DNA from: Strongylocentrotus droebachiensis
Lineage: Eukaryota > Echinodermata > Echinoidea > Camarodonta > Strongylocentrotidae
Length of the DNA: 64,000 bases
Direction: 5' to 3'
Assembly: GCA_035222895.1 (NCBI GenBank)
Contig: JAVYIG010001046.1
Location: 186,001-250,000, forward strand
The notes beneath the pieces are model-generated. The model made no database searches. It was not told where the DNA came from and saw only the letters and a program-made list of their open reading frames with translations. Every line of letters begins with the position of its first letter. Position 1 is the stretch's first letter. Positions 35,225-48,500 of this stretch are shown in pieces. A program made the position numbers and the translations under genes.

Positions 35225-37200
35225 AGGCTCTTTCGGATATGGTGCAGTAAACAGCTGAAATATATAAAATCAATCTTTAAAAAAATCCTACCCAGCATTG
35301 TATGGGCTTATGGTTAAAGGGAGATGGTAGTCAGTTTCCATGTGCAGAAAGTCATAATTTGCTGATACCAGACTTGGTGGAAATACCATGCAAGTCTGCA
35401 CACTGCAAACTCGTAGTCCCATCAAGAAATACCCTGTAGTCTCTCGGAGAGTCCTCGGGTGAGGGATAAATAAGATAATGACTTTTCCGTATGGGATGAT
35501 TGGTGGAAAATGCAGAGCATTGTGTAGATTTTTATTATTGATGATGTTCTTTAATAAAGGTAGAATTTCTCTGGAAAATGATATTCAATAACGTTTGGAA
35601 CTGACAATCAAGCATAGAAAGTGTTCGATGACTCTCAAGCAGATATTTACAAGCTGATCGCAAATTTGCTTGCGATGTACATGTATAGGGGGCCAGTCCG
35701 TTTCCATGTGCAGAAGGTCATAATTTGCTGATACCAGACTTGGTGGAAATACCATGCAAGTCTACACAGTAAATTCATAGTCCCGTCAAAAATGACTCTC
35801 TAGTCTCTCACAGAGTCTTCGGTTGAGGGCAATGTAAGATTATTACTTTTCCATATGGGATTATTGGTGGAAAATGCAGAGCGTTATGTAGATTGTTATT
35901 ATTGATGACATTCTTTATGAATTTCGCTGGAAATGTCATTCCATAACGCTTGGTATTTACCATATGGTTATGCGTATCTCAATTTTTTCAGACTACATCA
36001 TATCATCAGAGGATGTGTTTCTGTCATTAAAGTTTTTATGACATTGTTGAATCAATGGAAATGAAATGGTTATTTTTTCTGTAGCTCTGGCAGTATCATC
36101 TAAGTTATATACATAAAAACAAATCCATAATAGGTATTTTATTGATGTACTGTGACAACTTCATCTGTTGACAAGTTAAAGAATCTTCTGAGTCCCATTT
36201 ATTTTGTTTGAGGACAATGGATTCCGATTGTATTAACAAACTTTTTTTTAAAGCGATATGTTATTTTTAAAGTGGCTCAAGCATGTGTAACAATGTGTCA
36301 ACATTTGTCAAGCATTATATCAAATACCTTTGGGATTTGATTGGATACTTTAATGTAGATGTAAAAGACATTATACTGTGTTGAACAACTAGCAAAGATT
36401 TAACAAAATTGAGTATGCTTGCTTGTGTTGTCTTTTGTATTGCCATAAATTTCGAGTTGGTGTTTGATAAAAAGTGTTGTAGACAATTATGAGAATATCT
36501 GTTATAGCCACTTTTAAAGTGAATAAACAAACTTATTTTCTGCCAAAAAATATAAAGATACAAGTTATATAAAAGTAGTGTTGTACTGCACTCAAACAGA
36601 TATGTATCAATATACCTCTCAAATAACCCTTTTATGACAATCATTTCACATTTTGCGGTTTGGCTCCATAACTTTTGATTAAGACCCCAAAAAGATATGC
36701 CAGTCGCATGAGTAGAAAGGGCAACAATTCTGCATACACTGTACCACAATTTAGCAATGAAAGAAAATTATGATTGTTGCCAATTTGAAGAAAATTAAGT
36801 GATCAATTTAGCCCTAAAAATAAATGCTGTCCCGAAAGGGTTTACGATGTCAACAAATTACTTTATTGTGTACTAAAATTATACATTCCAAGATGGCCTT
36901 ATCAATGACTTTATTTTTTTCTCTAGAAATCATGTTTTATAATAGTACAATTTGTTTTTTAAATGAGAGATAGAATTGAGAGCTTTTGTATAATTATTCT
37001 GAATGATATGCTTGTGACTGTTTCATGTTTCAACCAAAGGTATGAGCTGCAAAAGAAATTACCTGTAATGAATAATGCTGCATGTACATGTAAGAAATGT
37101 TACAATACATATTGTTGTGAGCAGTCCTTAGAGGACTTTTAGTACTTTGCCAAATCTATATTCTATACAGCAGATAGATCAATAAAGAAACCAAAAATAG
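35225..37200. other. MAN2C1 3' flank with a 2 x 366-bp tandem duplication
   Basis: Probable 3' UTR begins after the TAA. The block GTTTCCATGTGCAGAA(A/G)GTC at 35,334 repeats at 35,700 over ~260 bases at roughly 90% identity. A candidate poly(A) signal AATAAA is at 35,553-35,558, and another at about 37,172. The rest is AT-rich with no supported gene. Confidence 0.6.
35553..35558 (+). terminator. Candidate MAN2C1 polyadenylation signal
   Basis: First AATAAA after the stop codon (329 bases downstream), inside the first 366-bp repeat. The choice among AATAAA sites is a guess without transcript data. Confidence 0.35.
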
Positions 37201-37209
37201 ATTATATAT

Positions 37210-40200
37210 ATGTGTTTATTTTTTATTGTTTTGTCTCATTACATTATTTTGATATACAATTATTGCATCTGTTATCTCGTCTGGAAATATGAATCAGTTA
37301 TATATTGAGGAAGGAAAACAAAGGAATAGTATCAATAGATTACATATTTAAAATGAAATCAAAAGTTTTGTCAGTTTTATTTCTTACATCATGTTCAATA
37401 TATCATCTCAAAAAAAATCCCCCGCTATTGTAATATACATTTACATCTAAATAGTTTCATATGACTTAGAATATAAAATCTAATTTCAGGACCAACTGTA
37501 TTTGTCAAGTGTTATACAGCATAAACACAAATTTGCAAATTGATTATTAAAACATTATTTTGATATGCATCTAGTTCATATATTATCTCGTATGGAAATA
37601 TATATTAGTAATATATATTTAGAGAGACAAAAAAATAGTATCAATAGATTACATATTTGAAATGTACATTCAATGGTTTTCTGCTCATGAAACAACTAGT
37701 TATATGATAGCCAACATTTACCTATATCTGCAATGTCTACATCTAAGTCTTCTTTTATAGTTGTTATATCTTCATGTTTAACAACATCATTTTGATATAC
37801 ATTCATTTCATATATTTTCTCGTATGGAAATAGATATCAGTTATATATCAAGGAAGACATCATTTATAGTATCAATATATTACATATTTGAGACGAAATC
37901 TAAATTGTGTCAGCCTTATTTCTTATATCATGTACAAAATATCATCTCAAGAAAATTCCTCTGCTATTGTAATAAACATTTACATCAAAATAGTTTCATA
38001 TGACTTAAAATATCAAATCTAATTTCAGGACCAACTGGATTTGTCGAGTATTATACAGCATAAACACAAATTTGTAAATTGAGAATACACATAATTCAAG
38101 AGTTGCTTGATTTGGTATTCCAACTATTCCTATATGATATTTCGCACGCAGATACGCCTGCATAATGTACATTCAAGTTTTGTTTATTTACTTGCGATGC
38201 GTAGAGCATTTCTTTTACACTATATACAGAGTAATAACAATTAACGAACAAGCGTAAAATAATAAATGTCTATCTGTGCAGATTTTGTTATCAATATCAG
38301 GAAACGAAGAAAGCCCATTGCATAGTTCATATCTCAATTTCATTGTCATGACCACATCTATGTACAGCTAAATGATTTTCTGCTCATGAGACAACTTGTT
38401 ATATGTTTGACCACATTTACCTACATCTGCAATGTTTACATTTAAGGCTTCTTTTATAATTTTTATATTTTCATGCTGAGCCAAATTATTTTGATAAAAA
38501 TGTCTTACATTTATTATCTCGAATGGAAATAGATTTCAGTTATGTATTGAGGAAGATAGAAATAGTATCAATAGATGAACTATTTGAAATGAAATCAAAT
38601 GTTATTCAGCTTTATTTATTACATCATGTTCAGAATATCATCTAAACAAATTTCCTCCGCTATTGTAATATGCATGACAATAATTTCATATAACTTGAAA
38701 TATCAAATCTAATTTCTGAACATACTGGATTTGTCGAGTGCTATACAGCGAAATACATATTAGTAAATCGAGAATACACAGAAATCAAGAGTTGCTTGAT
38801 TTGGCATGCCAACTAAAAGCCTATATGATATTTAGCACGCAGATACGCCTGCATAATGTACATACAAATATTGTTTATTAACATTCAATGCGTAGAGCAT
38901 TTCTGTATATACAGAGTATTAACGATTAATGGTCAAGTAATACATGTACACATTTTATTGAAATATATATTGAATTTAGAAAGTTCATTGCATAGTTTCT
39001 ATCGCATTCTCATTGCTATGAGCACATCTATGTACAGTCAATGGTTTTCTGCTCATGAGACAACTAGTTATATGTTTGACTACATTTACCTATATCTGCA
39101 ATGTCTACATCTAAGTCTTCTTTTATAGTTGTTATATCTTCATGTTTAACAACATCATTTTGATATACATTCATTTCATATATTTTCTCGTATGGAAATA
39201 GATATCAGTTATTTATCAAGAAAGACATCATTTATAGTATCAATAGATTACATATTTGAGACGAAATCTAAATTATATCAGCCTTATTTCTTATATCATG
39301 TACATAATATCATCTCAAGAAAATTCCTCCGCTATTGTAATACACATTTACATCCACATAATTTAATATGACTTAGAATACCAAATCTAATTTCAGGATC
39401 AACTGGATTTGTCAAGTGCTATACAGCAAAACACACATTTGCAAATTGATAATACACCGAAATCAAGAGTTGCTTGAGTTATCATGCCACTTAAGCCCAT
39501 ATGAAATTTGGCAGGCTTATACGCCTGCATACTGTACATACAAGTATTGTTCATTTACGTTCAAAGCATAGAGAATGTTTGCATATACAGAGTATTAACG
39601 ATTAATGGTCAAGTAATGTACATATTTTATCGAAATATATATTGAATTTAGAAAGTTCTTTGCATAGTTTCTATCGCATTCTCATTGTTATGACCACATC
39701 TATGTACAGCCAATGGTTTTCTGCTCATGAGACAACTAGTTATATGTTTTACCACATTTACCTATATCTGCAATGTCTACATCTAAGTCTTCTTTTATAG
39801 TTGTTATATCTTCATATTTAACAACATCATTTTGATATACATGTATTACATCTAATATCTCGTAGGAAATATATATATGTTGTATATTAAGGAAGACAAT
39901 GACATGATATAAACATATGACATACTTAAAACGAAATCAAAATTCATGTCAGCTTGATTTTTTACATCATGTTCAAAATATCATCTGAAGGAATTTTCTC
40001 AACTAATGTAATAAACAGTGCGTCCTAGAAAAAACGAAACCGAGAAGTATCGATGTTCTATCATAACTTAATCACATTTATAATTAATGAATGATACATA
40101 TTTGGAAAGCTTAGAGTCTCCTCTTTCATGTGATGCTACTCAGATAATGCATATTTCACGCATGAGTGATTAAAAGCAATTTGAAGGAAGGAAATCAAAA

Positions 40201-42960
40201 AGACATTTGGCGGGCGGTATCTGAATTTCGAAGAAAAATTCACATTTCTAGAAAGTTGAGTTTCTGCCCTTTCATATAACACCTCAATCAGGAAAAATGA
40301 GCGAGGAATGACAAAGTTCTGTTCGTTTAAAGTAATGCTTGCATTTCCATAATTTTATTAAACGAATTCGTTTTCACTGGCTGCCTGCCGTATCAATAAA
40401 CGAAATTAACAAAAGCCTTAACTCCGTTTCGTTGACAATCAGCCGTAAACGAGAGTCTTCATGCATGGCTGATTGTCAACGAAACGGAGTTAAGTCTATT
40501 GTCAAATCTGCTTTTTGCTACGGCAGGCACCCAATGAAAACGAATTCGTTTGTTAAAAATTATGAAAATGTAAGGGCTACTTTAAACAAACAGAACTTTG
40601 TTGTTCCTGGCTCATTTTTCTTGATTGAGGTATCATATGAAAGAGCAGAAAATGAACTTTCTAGAAATATGAATTTTTCTTTGAAATTCAGATACCGCCC
40701 GCCAAATTACTTTTTGGTTTCTTTCCTTCAAATTGCTTTTAATCACCCATGCGTGAAATATGCATTACGTGAGTAGCATCAACTGAAAGAGGAGACTCTA
40801 AGCTTTTCAAATATGTATCATTCATTAATTATGGTTGTGATTAAGTTATGATAAAACATCGATACTTCTCGGTTTTGTTTTTTCTGGGACGCACTGTATA
40901 TGTTCATTATAATAATTTGACATGACTGAAAATATCAAATCTAATTTCAGGATCAAATGGATTTGTCAAGTGCTTTACAGCAAAAAACACATTTGCAAAT
41001 CGAGAAAACACAGAAATCAAGAGTTGCTTGATTTGGCATGCCAACTAAACCCATATGACATTTAGCACGCAGATACGCCTGCATACTGTACATACAAGTA
41101 TTGTTTATTTACGTTCAATGTATATACATAGTATTTAACAAGCGTAAAGTAATACATGTCCATATGTTCAGAATTTGTTATCAAATATCAAGAAATTAAT
41201 TGAGAAAACTCCTTGTATAATTTATATCGCAATTTCATTGTTATGACCACATCTATGTACAGCTAAATGATTTTCTGCTTAGAGAAAACTTGTTCTATGT
41301 TTCACCACGTTTACCTACATCTGCAATGTCTACATTTAAGTCTTCTTCTATAGTTTTGTATATTTTCTTGTTTAACACAATTTTTTTGATATACATCTAG
41401 TTCATATATTATCTCGTATGGAAATAGATATCAGTTATATATTGAGGAAGACAAAGAAATGTTATCAATCGATAACATATTTGATTAGAAATTCATGTTT
41501 GCTTTATTTCTTACATCATGTTCAAAAAATCATCTCAACAAATTTCCCTCCGACATTGTAATATATATGTACATGATGAAAATGTCATATGACTTGAAAT
41601 ACCAAACCTAATTTCTTGACCAACTGGATTTGTCAAGTGCTATACAGCAAAACACACATTTGCAATTTGATAATACACAGAATCAAGAGTTGCTTGATTT
41701 GGCATGCCAACTAAGCCCATATGATATTTCGCACGCAGATACACCTGCATCTGTACATACAAGTTTTGTTTATTTACTTGCAATGCGTAGAGCATTTCTG
41801 TTACACTATACATGTATACAGAGTAATACGATTAATGAACAAGCGTAAAATAATAAATGTCTATCTGTGCAGTTTTTGTTATCAATATCAGTAAATAAAG
41901 AAAGCTCCTTGTACAGTTTATATCGTGATTCCATTGTCATGACCACATCTATGCACATACAAATAATTTCTGCTGTTGAGACAACTGGTTATATGTTTGA
42001 CCACATTTACCTACATCTGCAATTAAGTCTTCTTCTATAGTTTTTATATTTTCTTGTTTAACAATTTTTTTTGATATAAATTTATTACATCTATTATCTC
42101 TAATGGAAATAGATATCAGTTGTATATTGAGGAAGACAAAGATATAGTATCAATAGATCACATATTTGAGACGAAATCAAAATTCTATCAGCCTTATATC
42201 TTACAACATGTACAGAATATCATCTCAAGAAATGTCCTTGCCATTGTAATATACATGTACATCCACATAATTTCATATGACTTAAAATATGAAATCTAAT
42301 GTTAGGATCAGCTAGATTTGTCAAGTGCTATACAACAAAACGCACATTTGGAAATCGAGAATACACAAAAATCAAGAGTTGCTTGATTTTGCATGCGAAC
42401 TAAAAGCCTATATGACATTTAGCACGCAGATACGCCTGCATACTGTATATACAAGTATTGTTTATTTACATTCAATGCGTATAGAGCATTTCTGTATAAA
42501 ACAGAGTAATAACGATGAATGAACAAGCGTACAATAACAAATGTCTATCCGTGCAGTTTTTGTTATTAATATCAGTAAATAAAGAAAGCTCCTTGGATAG
42601 TTTATATCGTGATTCCATTGTCATGACCACATCTATGTACATACAAATAATTTCTGCTGTTGAGACAACTGGTTATATGTTTTACCACATTTACCTAATT
42701 CTGCAATGTCTATATCTAAGTCTTATTTTATATTTGTTATATCTTCATGTTTAACAACATTATTTTGATATACATCCAGTTCATATATTATCTCGTATGG
42801 AAGTATATATTAGTAATATATATTATTATTATTAATATTATATTTGAAATGAAATCAAATATATTTCAGCTTTATATCTTATGCCTTCATCATGTTCAGA
42901 ATATCATCTCAACAAATTTCCTTCGCCATTGTAATATACATGTACATGATGATAATGACT
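37210..42960. repeat. Satellite array, ~680-bp unit, about nine copies
   Basis: The marker CTGCTCATGAGACAACT recurs at about 37,683, 38,382, 39,050, 39,720, 41,276, 41,971 and 42,657 in variant forms. Spacing is 668-699, with one 1,556 gap explained by an inserted 881-bp transposon. Every unit has TCTCGTATGGAAATAGATAT, CACGCAGATACGCCTGCAT and CAAGAGTTGCTTGATTTGGC. AT-rich; the short frames inside are repeat shadows. It lies between the convergent 3' ends of the two genes. Confidence 0.93.
40016..40896. mobile_element. 881-bp foldback transposon with ~400-bp inverted repeats
   Basis: CAGTGCGTCCTAGAAAAAAC at the left and its inverse ending GGGACGCACTG at 40,896 bound the element. The two halves mirror each other almost entirely (ATCGATGTTTTATCATAACTTAAT, GCGGGCGGTATCTGAA, ACTCCGTTTCGTTGACAATC) around a centre near 40,455. 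A 145-residue frame across the right half is a by-product with no recognised domain. It interrupts one satellite unit. Confidence 0.93.
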
Positions 42961-43540
42961 CATTAAGTCATTTGAAATTATCATCATGTCTATATCTTAC
43001 TCTTCTCAATAGTTTAGGTACTGAACGATTGTTCATTTGAAATATATGTAAGATCGGAATATCAATAACAGTACCACAGGAAAAAAAGGTAAGACTGACT
43101 ACATAAAATATGACGAGATAAGATAAATAAATGAAATTTGTATCACATACATTACAAAGAACACTATTAGCTTTAACGCCAAATATATCATGGAACACAT
43201 GTACGAAAATATGTGCAGTAGTGCAATGTTATGATAGAAGGGTACATTGATTTTTTTCCCACTACGTATGGTAGTTTTTGTAGGAGATGTTCACAAAAGG
43301 AAGCCATTATTTCTTTTCGTGTCACATTTTTTTCGTTCATTTTTTATGCATTCGAAATATTTAAGACAGGTTAAAGACACTATGTACCTTTTGCAGCCAA
43401 CATCAAATTCTGTAGAACTTTGCAGGAATTATGAATATGTCATGTATGTCCTATCTGTGAAATGTAAAAGTTAGCAGTGTCCTAATGTTCAAAGTATGCA
43501 AGGGAACCTGTTTACTTCCTAGACTTCACTGTCAGACATT
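42961..43540. other. Intergenic, no gene recognised
   Basis: AT-rich sequence after the satellite array. Two short open frames (43,247-43,474 and on the reverse strand 42,968-43,198) show no domain or splice context that I recognise. Confidence 0.4.
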
Positions 43541-43541
43541 A

Positions 43542-43818
43542 TTAGGTGACTGACTGGCTTTTTTCATCTTTGGTAATAACATACATAAAATGAGCTGTAA
43601 AGGGGACATGAGCATTATCAATAACCCACTTCTTGTAATGGCCAGAATTAAATTGATTGAATCTTTGCGCAGCATCAAACGTACGACCATTCGGTACAAT
43701 GGTCTGAAAAATTAGACTAATAATTATTGGCTCTATAGCTCCTAAGTCGATTGTCATAGTACCTTTAAGATGCTTTTCAGGTCTAGCCAAATAACTGTCT
43801 AGAAATAATCAAGAGCTG
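43542..43818 (-). CDS. Unrecognised open frame, possible terminal exon or fragment
   Basis: On the minus strand about 85 residues run from a possible acceptor (TTGATTATTTCTAG near 43,805) to a stop at 43,542. They include MTIDLGAIEPIIISLIFQ, FDAAQRFNQFNSGHYKKWV and NAHVPFTAHFMYVITKDE. The composition is protein-like, not low-complexity, but I do not recognise the family. It could be the last exon of a gene or a piece of a mobile element. No partner exon was identified. Confidence 0.3.
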
Positions 43819-44225
43819 ATTGTGTTTCATATAATCAAACATTATTGTATCCCTTAGATTTACGACATCACCAACATGACATGGAATTGTCTCAGTCTTG
43901 TTGAACGTCACATGCTCAGCCCACATGGGTATATGAAACTACAGACACACACCCCCACGCCCCCACAACCATATACGTACCTACGCACATACATACGCGG
44001 CATGGCACTTTGATCCGAACTCTTGTCATATTTACAACTTGAAGAATTTAGGGAATGTTTTTCTTCTTTTGTGATATTCTACCAAAATGGCCGAATAAAC
44101 GGTTTGTGCCGTTAAATTTGGTCTTCGAGTCGCATCACGTTCTCAGGATATCGAAGTTACGAAGAAGAAAGAGGAAGCTAACAAATGATTTTCACCTTTA
44201 CCAGAACTAAACGTTCTCGTTACTA

Positions 44226-44690
44226 CTAGGTCGAGCGTACTCGCACTGATTTGACAAGCTTGTTCCATTCAGTTCTATTCTCCATGATCTTTGGGAGCTG
44301 CTGTCTTGGTAGACAGGTGCCTTTTTCTAACTGGTCAATGTAAGTCATTGCTGGGCGCCCTCTGGTGCGTTTGCCCCTTGAGGGCTCCCAGAAGAGCATT
44401 TGTGAAATGATTTCACTCTTGCTCCTCCAGCAGTGCCCACTGAAACGGAGGCGACGGTCTCTCAGTCTGGCTGAGATCGGTGTAATATCCCAATACAGTT
44501 CAATATTGGTCATATAGTCACTCCAGTTGACATTTAGTGCTGCTCTCAAGAGTCTTGTATAGCAACCATCCGGTTGTTTTGCCAGGCTACTCGTCAATGT
44601 CCAGGCTTCTGATCCATAGAGCAGTACAGTTTCCACTGAAGCCTTAACGTTCTCGTTATTACAGTCGTTTTTGGTCAAAAGCCTATTCAT
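44226..44690 (-). pseudogene. RTE-like LINE reverse-transcriptase C-terminal fragment
   Basis: 154 residues match the C-terminal region of RTE-type LINE polymerases: VLLYGSEAWTLTSSL, GCYTRLLRAALNVNWSDY, RRLRFSGHCWRS and GKRTRGRPAMTYID. The reverse-transcriptase core is missing, so the copy is 5'-truncated. It lies downstream of the ankyrin gene on the same strand and is not part of that gene. Confidence 0.85.
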
Positions 44691-44847
44691 TTCGTCTGCA
44701 TCATATGTGTTTCCATTTTATCTTCCATATACATATTGTCTTACACCAATTAGCCTACATCTAGTTTCATAAAATACTGCCAATGCGGCCTATTCGCCAA
44801 AATTCCATTAAGTATATATGTAACCATGGGTGTCGATCCTTACGTAA

Positions 44848-44912
44848 TACCTATTCATCAGGGGGGGGGGGATGAATGAATAGATCATCCCCCCTGATGA
44901 ATAGGTATCAGT
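44848..44912. repeat. Hairpin with G-run and C-run arms
   Basis: TACCTATTCATCAGGGGGGG and its inverse CCCCCCTGATGAATAGGTA flank a ~22-base loop. Possible small MITE remnant or cruciform. Confidence 0.8.
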
Positions 44913-45264
44913 TACAGACAAAAATGATGTTTTACTCAGCGGAAAATAAACTGGATATAATGTCATTAAAAAGGACAACAAATCAATACATTTTCTAACA
45001 GACACCAGTAAAGTGACAAGTATACACGTTGAATTAAAGGCCCAGATCATATGAGACCGAATACAAGTACACAAAGTGAGGAAATTAATAGACAGGGTTA
45101 GACAAAGCGGCATTAATGGATTCTTTTTTCACATGCAAAGAGTCCTTTATTTTTAGCTTTGGAAGGTTCGCTTGTAACTATATCATATTGCACTTACATT
45201 ACACACCTTAACCTCTGTTTTAATTTCTTCCACTACTTCAAGTGAGATGCTGGAGCTATTACGA

Positions 45265-45523
45265 CTATTCAATATATTTTGCTAGATCTCCAACACCTGT
45301 CTCCTGAAGAATAGTCTTCAGTTGGGCCATATCACCACCAGTCCTTGTTTTCCACTGTGCCAAGCAAGACCTAGTAGCTCTCTGGTAGTCATTGGAAACT
45401 TGAACTAGGAGGTTGTTGGCTTCGCAGTATTCGATACCAAGATGTGCGCATAGCGATGTGTATTTCTCAGCAGGCATGCGTTTCGACAGCCTTTCAAATG
45501 TTGCATCTGATTGGAGATAAAAC
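45265..45523 (-). CDS. Ankyrin-ZU5-UPA-DD gene, exon 10 (death domain and stop)
   Basis: Acceptor TTCCTCAG|G, stop TAG at 45,265-45,267. Encodes a six-helix death fold: FERLSKRMPAEKYTSLCAHL, GIEYCEANNLLVQVSNDYQR, CLAQWKTRTGGDMAQLK, LQETGVGDLAKYIE. Confidence 0.92.
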
Positions 45524-48500
45524 CTGAGGAAAGAACAGATTAATGTGATCTTTGCAACTCGGTGGTGTCACTGCATAGTCAAAGGTATGTCGCATGATGA
45601 AGATTATGATATTAATAATGATAATAATATGACGATAACACTTGTAAAAATAATAATAACAATAATCATGATCATAATAATAATGTTAACAAATGTTTAC
45701 TTAGGGTCAGCTCATCACACTATTAACACTTCCTGGAGCCCTGCTTTTATTAGTACCTATCAATTGCCAGGTACCCATTTGCACCTGGGTGGAGAGTGGC
45801 AAATGTGAATACATGACTTGTCAAAGGACCTTAGTGACAGGGTAGGATTCCAACCCTCAATCCCTGAATTAAGAGGCAGGTTAATGAATAAGTGTACCAC
45901 AAAACCTCCTGATTGTTAGCATACTTTGCACACTTTCAAGAATGGTATCCACAACATATGCCTTCTTACGTAATAAATTAAAACGGGTACAGAAAGGGCC
46001 ACTATTAAAATGTAACATTATCTTTTAGCCTACTAAGTACGCATCTACAAAAGGTATCCTGCTTTCACAAAAGCGGGTACGTACGAATTCACTTCTGTGT
46101 TTTCACCGTGAAAAGGTAACCCTGTTTAGCACTTACTTGCTTTTGGAAAATAAAGATAAATAATATACTCTTTTGTTCGTGAACTTCCCAGGAAATTAAC
46201 CTTTTTCTATATCTGATTTGAAGTATGTAATTTTAGGATCACTTCTGGAAATGTTGATAACTTGAATAACTCCGCCATGTAGCGATAGAAATGCATCTCT
46301 ATTATCTAACGTATTAAAGTTAAAAGAAGACATTGTTCATAACCAATTTTATGTATCACTTAAGTGTAGCACTTGTCTTGATATTACAATGTGAAAAAAC
46401 ACTTGATCATGTAATATATACGAATTGATGCATACTTTGAGGTTTAGGAATGATAAAAATCTACCGAAATTGACGAATTCTTTCCGAATATAACATGCAC
46501 TCGAGACAAATATATGATCTAATTATTTCTGTTATTTCTTGTAATATTTCAAATAAAAGGGCATTTGAAGATCAATCCATTTCAGGCGACATTTCTATGA
46601 CATTCTTCCGAATTGACATACAAAGATTGAGAAAGCTCACAAAGTGCTTTTCATTTTCACCAGAACTCAGCCCTGCTCTTACAAAAATATTATAGATCAT
46701 TTACATACCCTGATTGCGTTGACACCTCTGCTATTTGTAAACTGGCATGCATGGGAAGGGATGCTACTCCTACTGCTGCTATTGTTTCCACTGTTGGTGT
46801 TGCTGGCGCTCTTGTTAATGTTGTTGCTGTCATACATTTATATACAAAAGAAAGAAAACTGTATATCAATATGTAAATTAATTAAAAGTTAGGTTCATTG
46901 TGGTAAATGTTTTAGGCAATTGTTGCATATACCTTACAAGACTATATGTAATTGTTACTCTTTTATAGATACTTTTTTCTTCTTCTATTATTTGAGAATT
47001 GTGAGATTGCACTTTTCCCAATGCCTGATTACTGTAGAAATATGTGTGCAACTAAACTCCTTTTAAACAGGCAATATTCCTTTAAAGAAACATTCATGTT
47101 AAGATTACTTCTCACTTGTGAAATGATATCAAATAGGAAAGTATTAACTGTAGAGGAAGTGGAAATGTGTCATACAACATGTACATCTTGAGCTTTAAAT
47201 AAATTCATAATTTTATAATTATGTTTGAAATACTCGTACCTCACTGAAATATAATACTGTATATGCCTTATTCATCACAGTCGGTATTCAGACATTCATC
47301 ACGGGCTTTACGCGAAGGCTGATGCGAAAGTTTTCTTATTATATGCTTGTGCTTATTTGTGCTTTAAAACATGTCTGTAAATATTATGTTTTGGTTGTCA
47401 TGATTTTAAACATTTTTTTATTTTCTTACTTTTTTTGTTCAAAACAAAAACCCAAAACAAGCGTGATTTATATATATTTATTATTCCTAGGACCCCATTT
47501 ATAGAAAAAGCTAATTAACAGCGTTAAAAGATTATCCTGTGAAAATAGATATTTCCTTTCTTAAACGTATTATCGTCAATAGTTTGTAACCGAGGTGAAA
47601 TTTCATTAAATGTTAATAACATGTCGGTAGCTTATGAACCCTTTAATTTGGTTAAACAAATTTTAAACGGGGATCGAAAAATACTTCGAATGAAACGGGT
47701 ACTTTATTTATATTTGTCAGTCGTAATTTTTCTCAGAAGTTAACCAAGTTTCACAAGACAATGTTTTAAAATCAAGGTATTAGAAGGGTATTAGAAGACT
47801 TTTACACTTTCAGTTCAAAGTATGTAGCTTGTGGTCCCTCCATCCAGTGGCGGATCCAGGGGGGGGGGGGGCGGGCGGCCCGGCCCGCCCCCCCCCCCCC
47901 CCTTGAGAAAAAAAAATCATGTAAAAACACGTGATTTTTACCTTTTTTGTGCAAATTTTTAAATTTTCGAGAACAAAAAACAACAAAAAAAAACTCCATC
48001 ATACGTACCATCATATGACAAGTCGAATTGAATCAGGGTAGGGTAAGAGGGAGACTCTGTTTGATCCAAGGTGAATTCGAGAAACCTTTGGCTTGCCTCT
48101 GACTCGAGTGGTTTCACTTTGAATGAAAATTGTTTAATTTCAACGAGGTTCATATCCCTTTTACCTAGTATCTGTTTTAAAAGAAGAAGAAGCAATTCAA
48201 GGAAATTCAAATTCATTTTTCATTAAAAAACAACTTGTAAAGCATAACATGAAGTTAAAACATCACCACACACTCTAAATGTGACAAGAACATTTCTAAA
48301 TGGTATATATAAATCGTATAAATGCCTAGGTATATCAGAAATGAAAAGAAGAAGGCGAGAAAGAGATAGAGAGGGAAAATGTGCGTAGTTGCGTTGCATT
48401 TTCTTAGTTCTGTGACTAAAAGTAGGTGAAGGAAATAAGTAACATATACTTGTTATTAAAACAAAATCTAATCATGGATTATAAGATTTCACTAAATTTG

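Noticed and set aside
36315..36749. 144-residue minus-strand frame
   Set aside because: Part of it is a dispersed repeat also present at about 29,130-29,240. No domain and no splice sites in keeping.
40339..40776. 145-residue frame
   Set aside because: It lies wholly in the right half of a foldback element whose mirror half shows the same sequence inverted. No domain, and its existence follows from the palindrome.
37210..42960. CRISPR-like array
   Set aside because: Repeats are ~680 bp with no spacers, and the DNA is animal.
38856..43040. Several 65-97 residue frames
   Set aside because: They recur at the same place in satellite units and drift in length between units, as expected for non-coding repeats.
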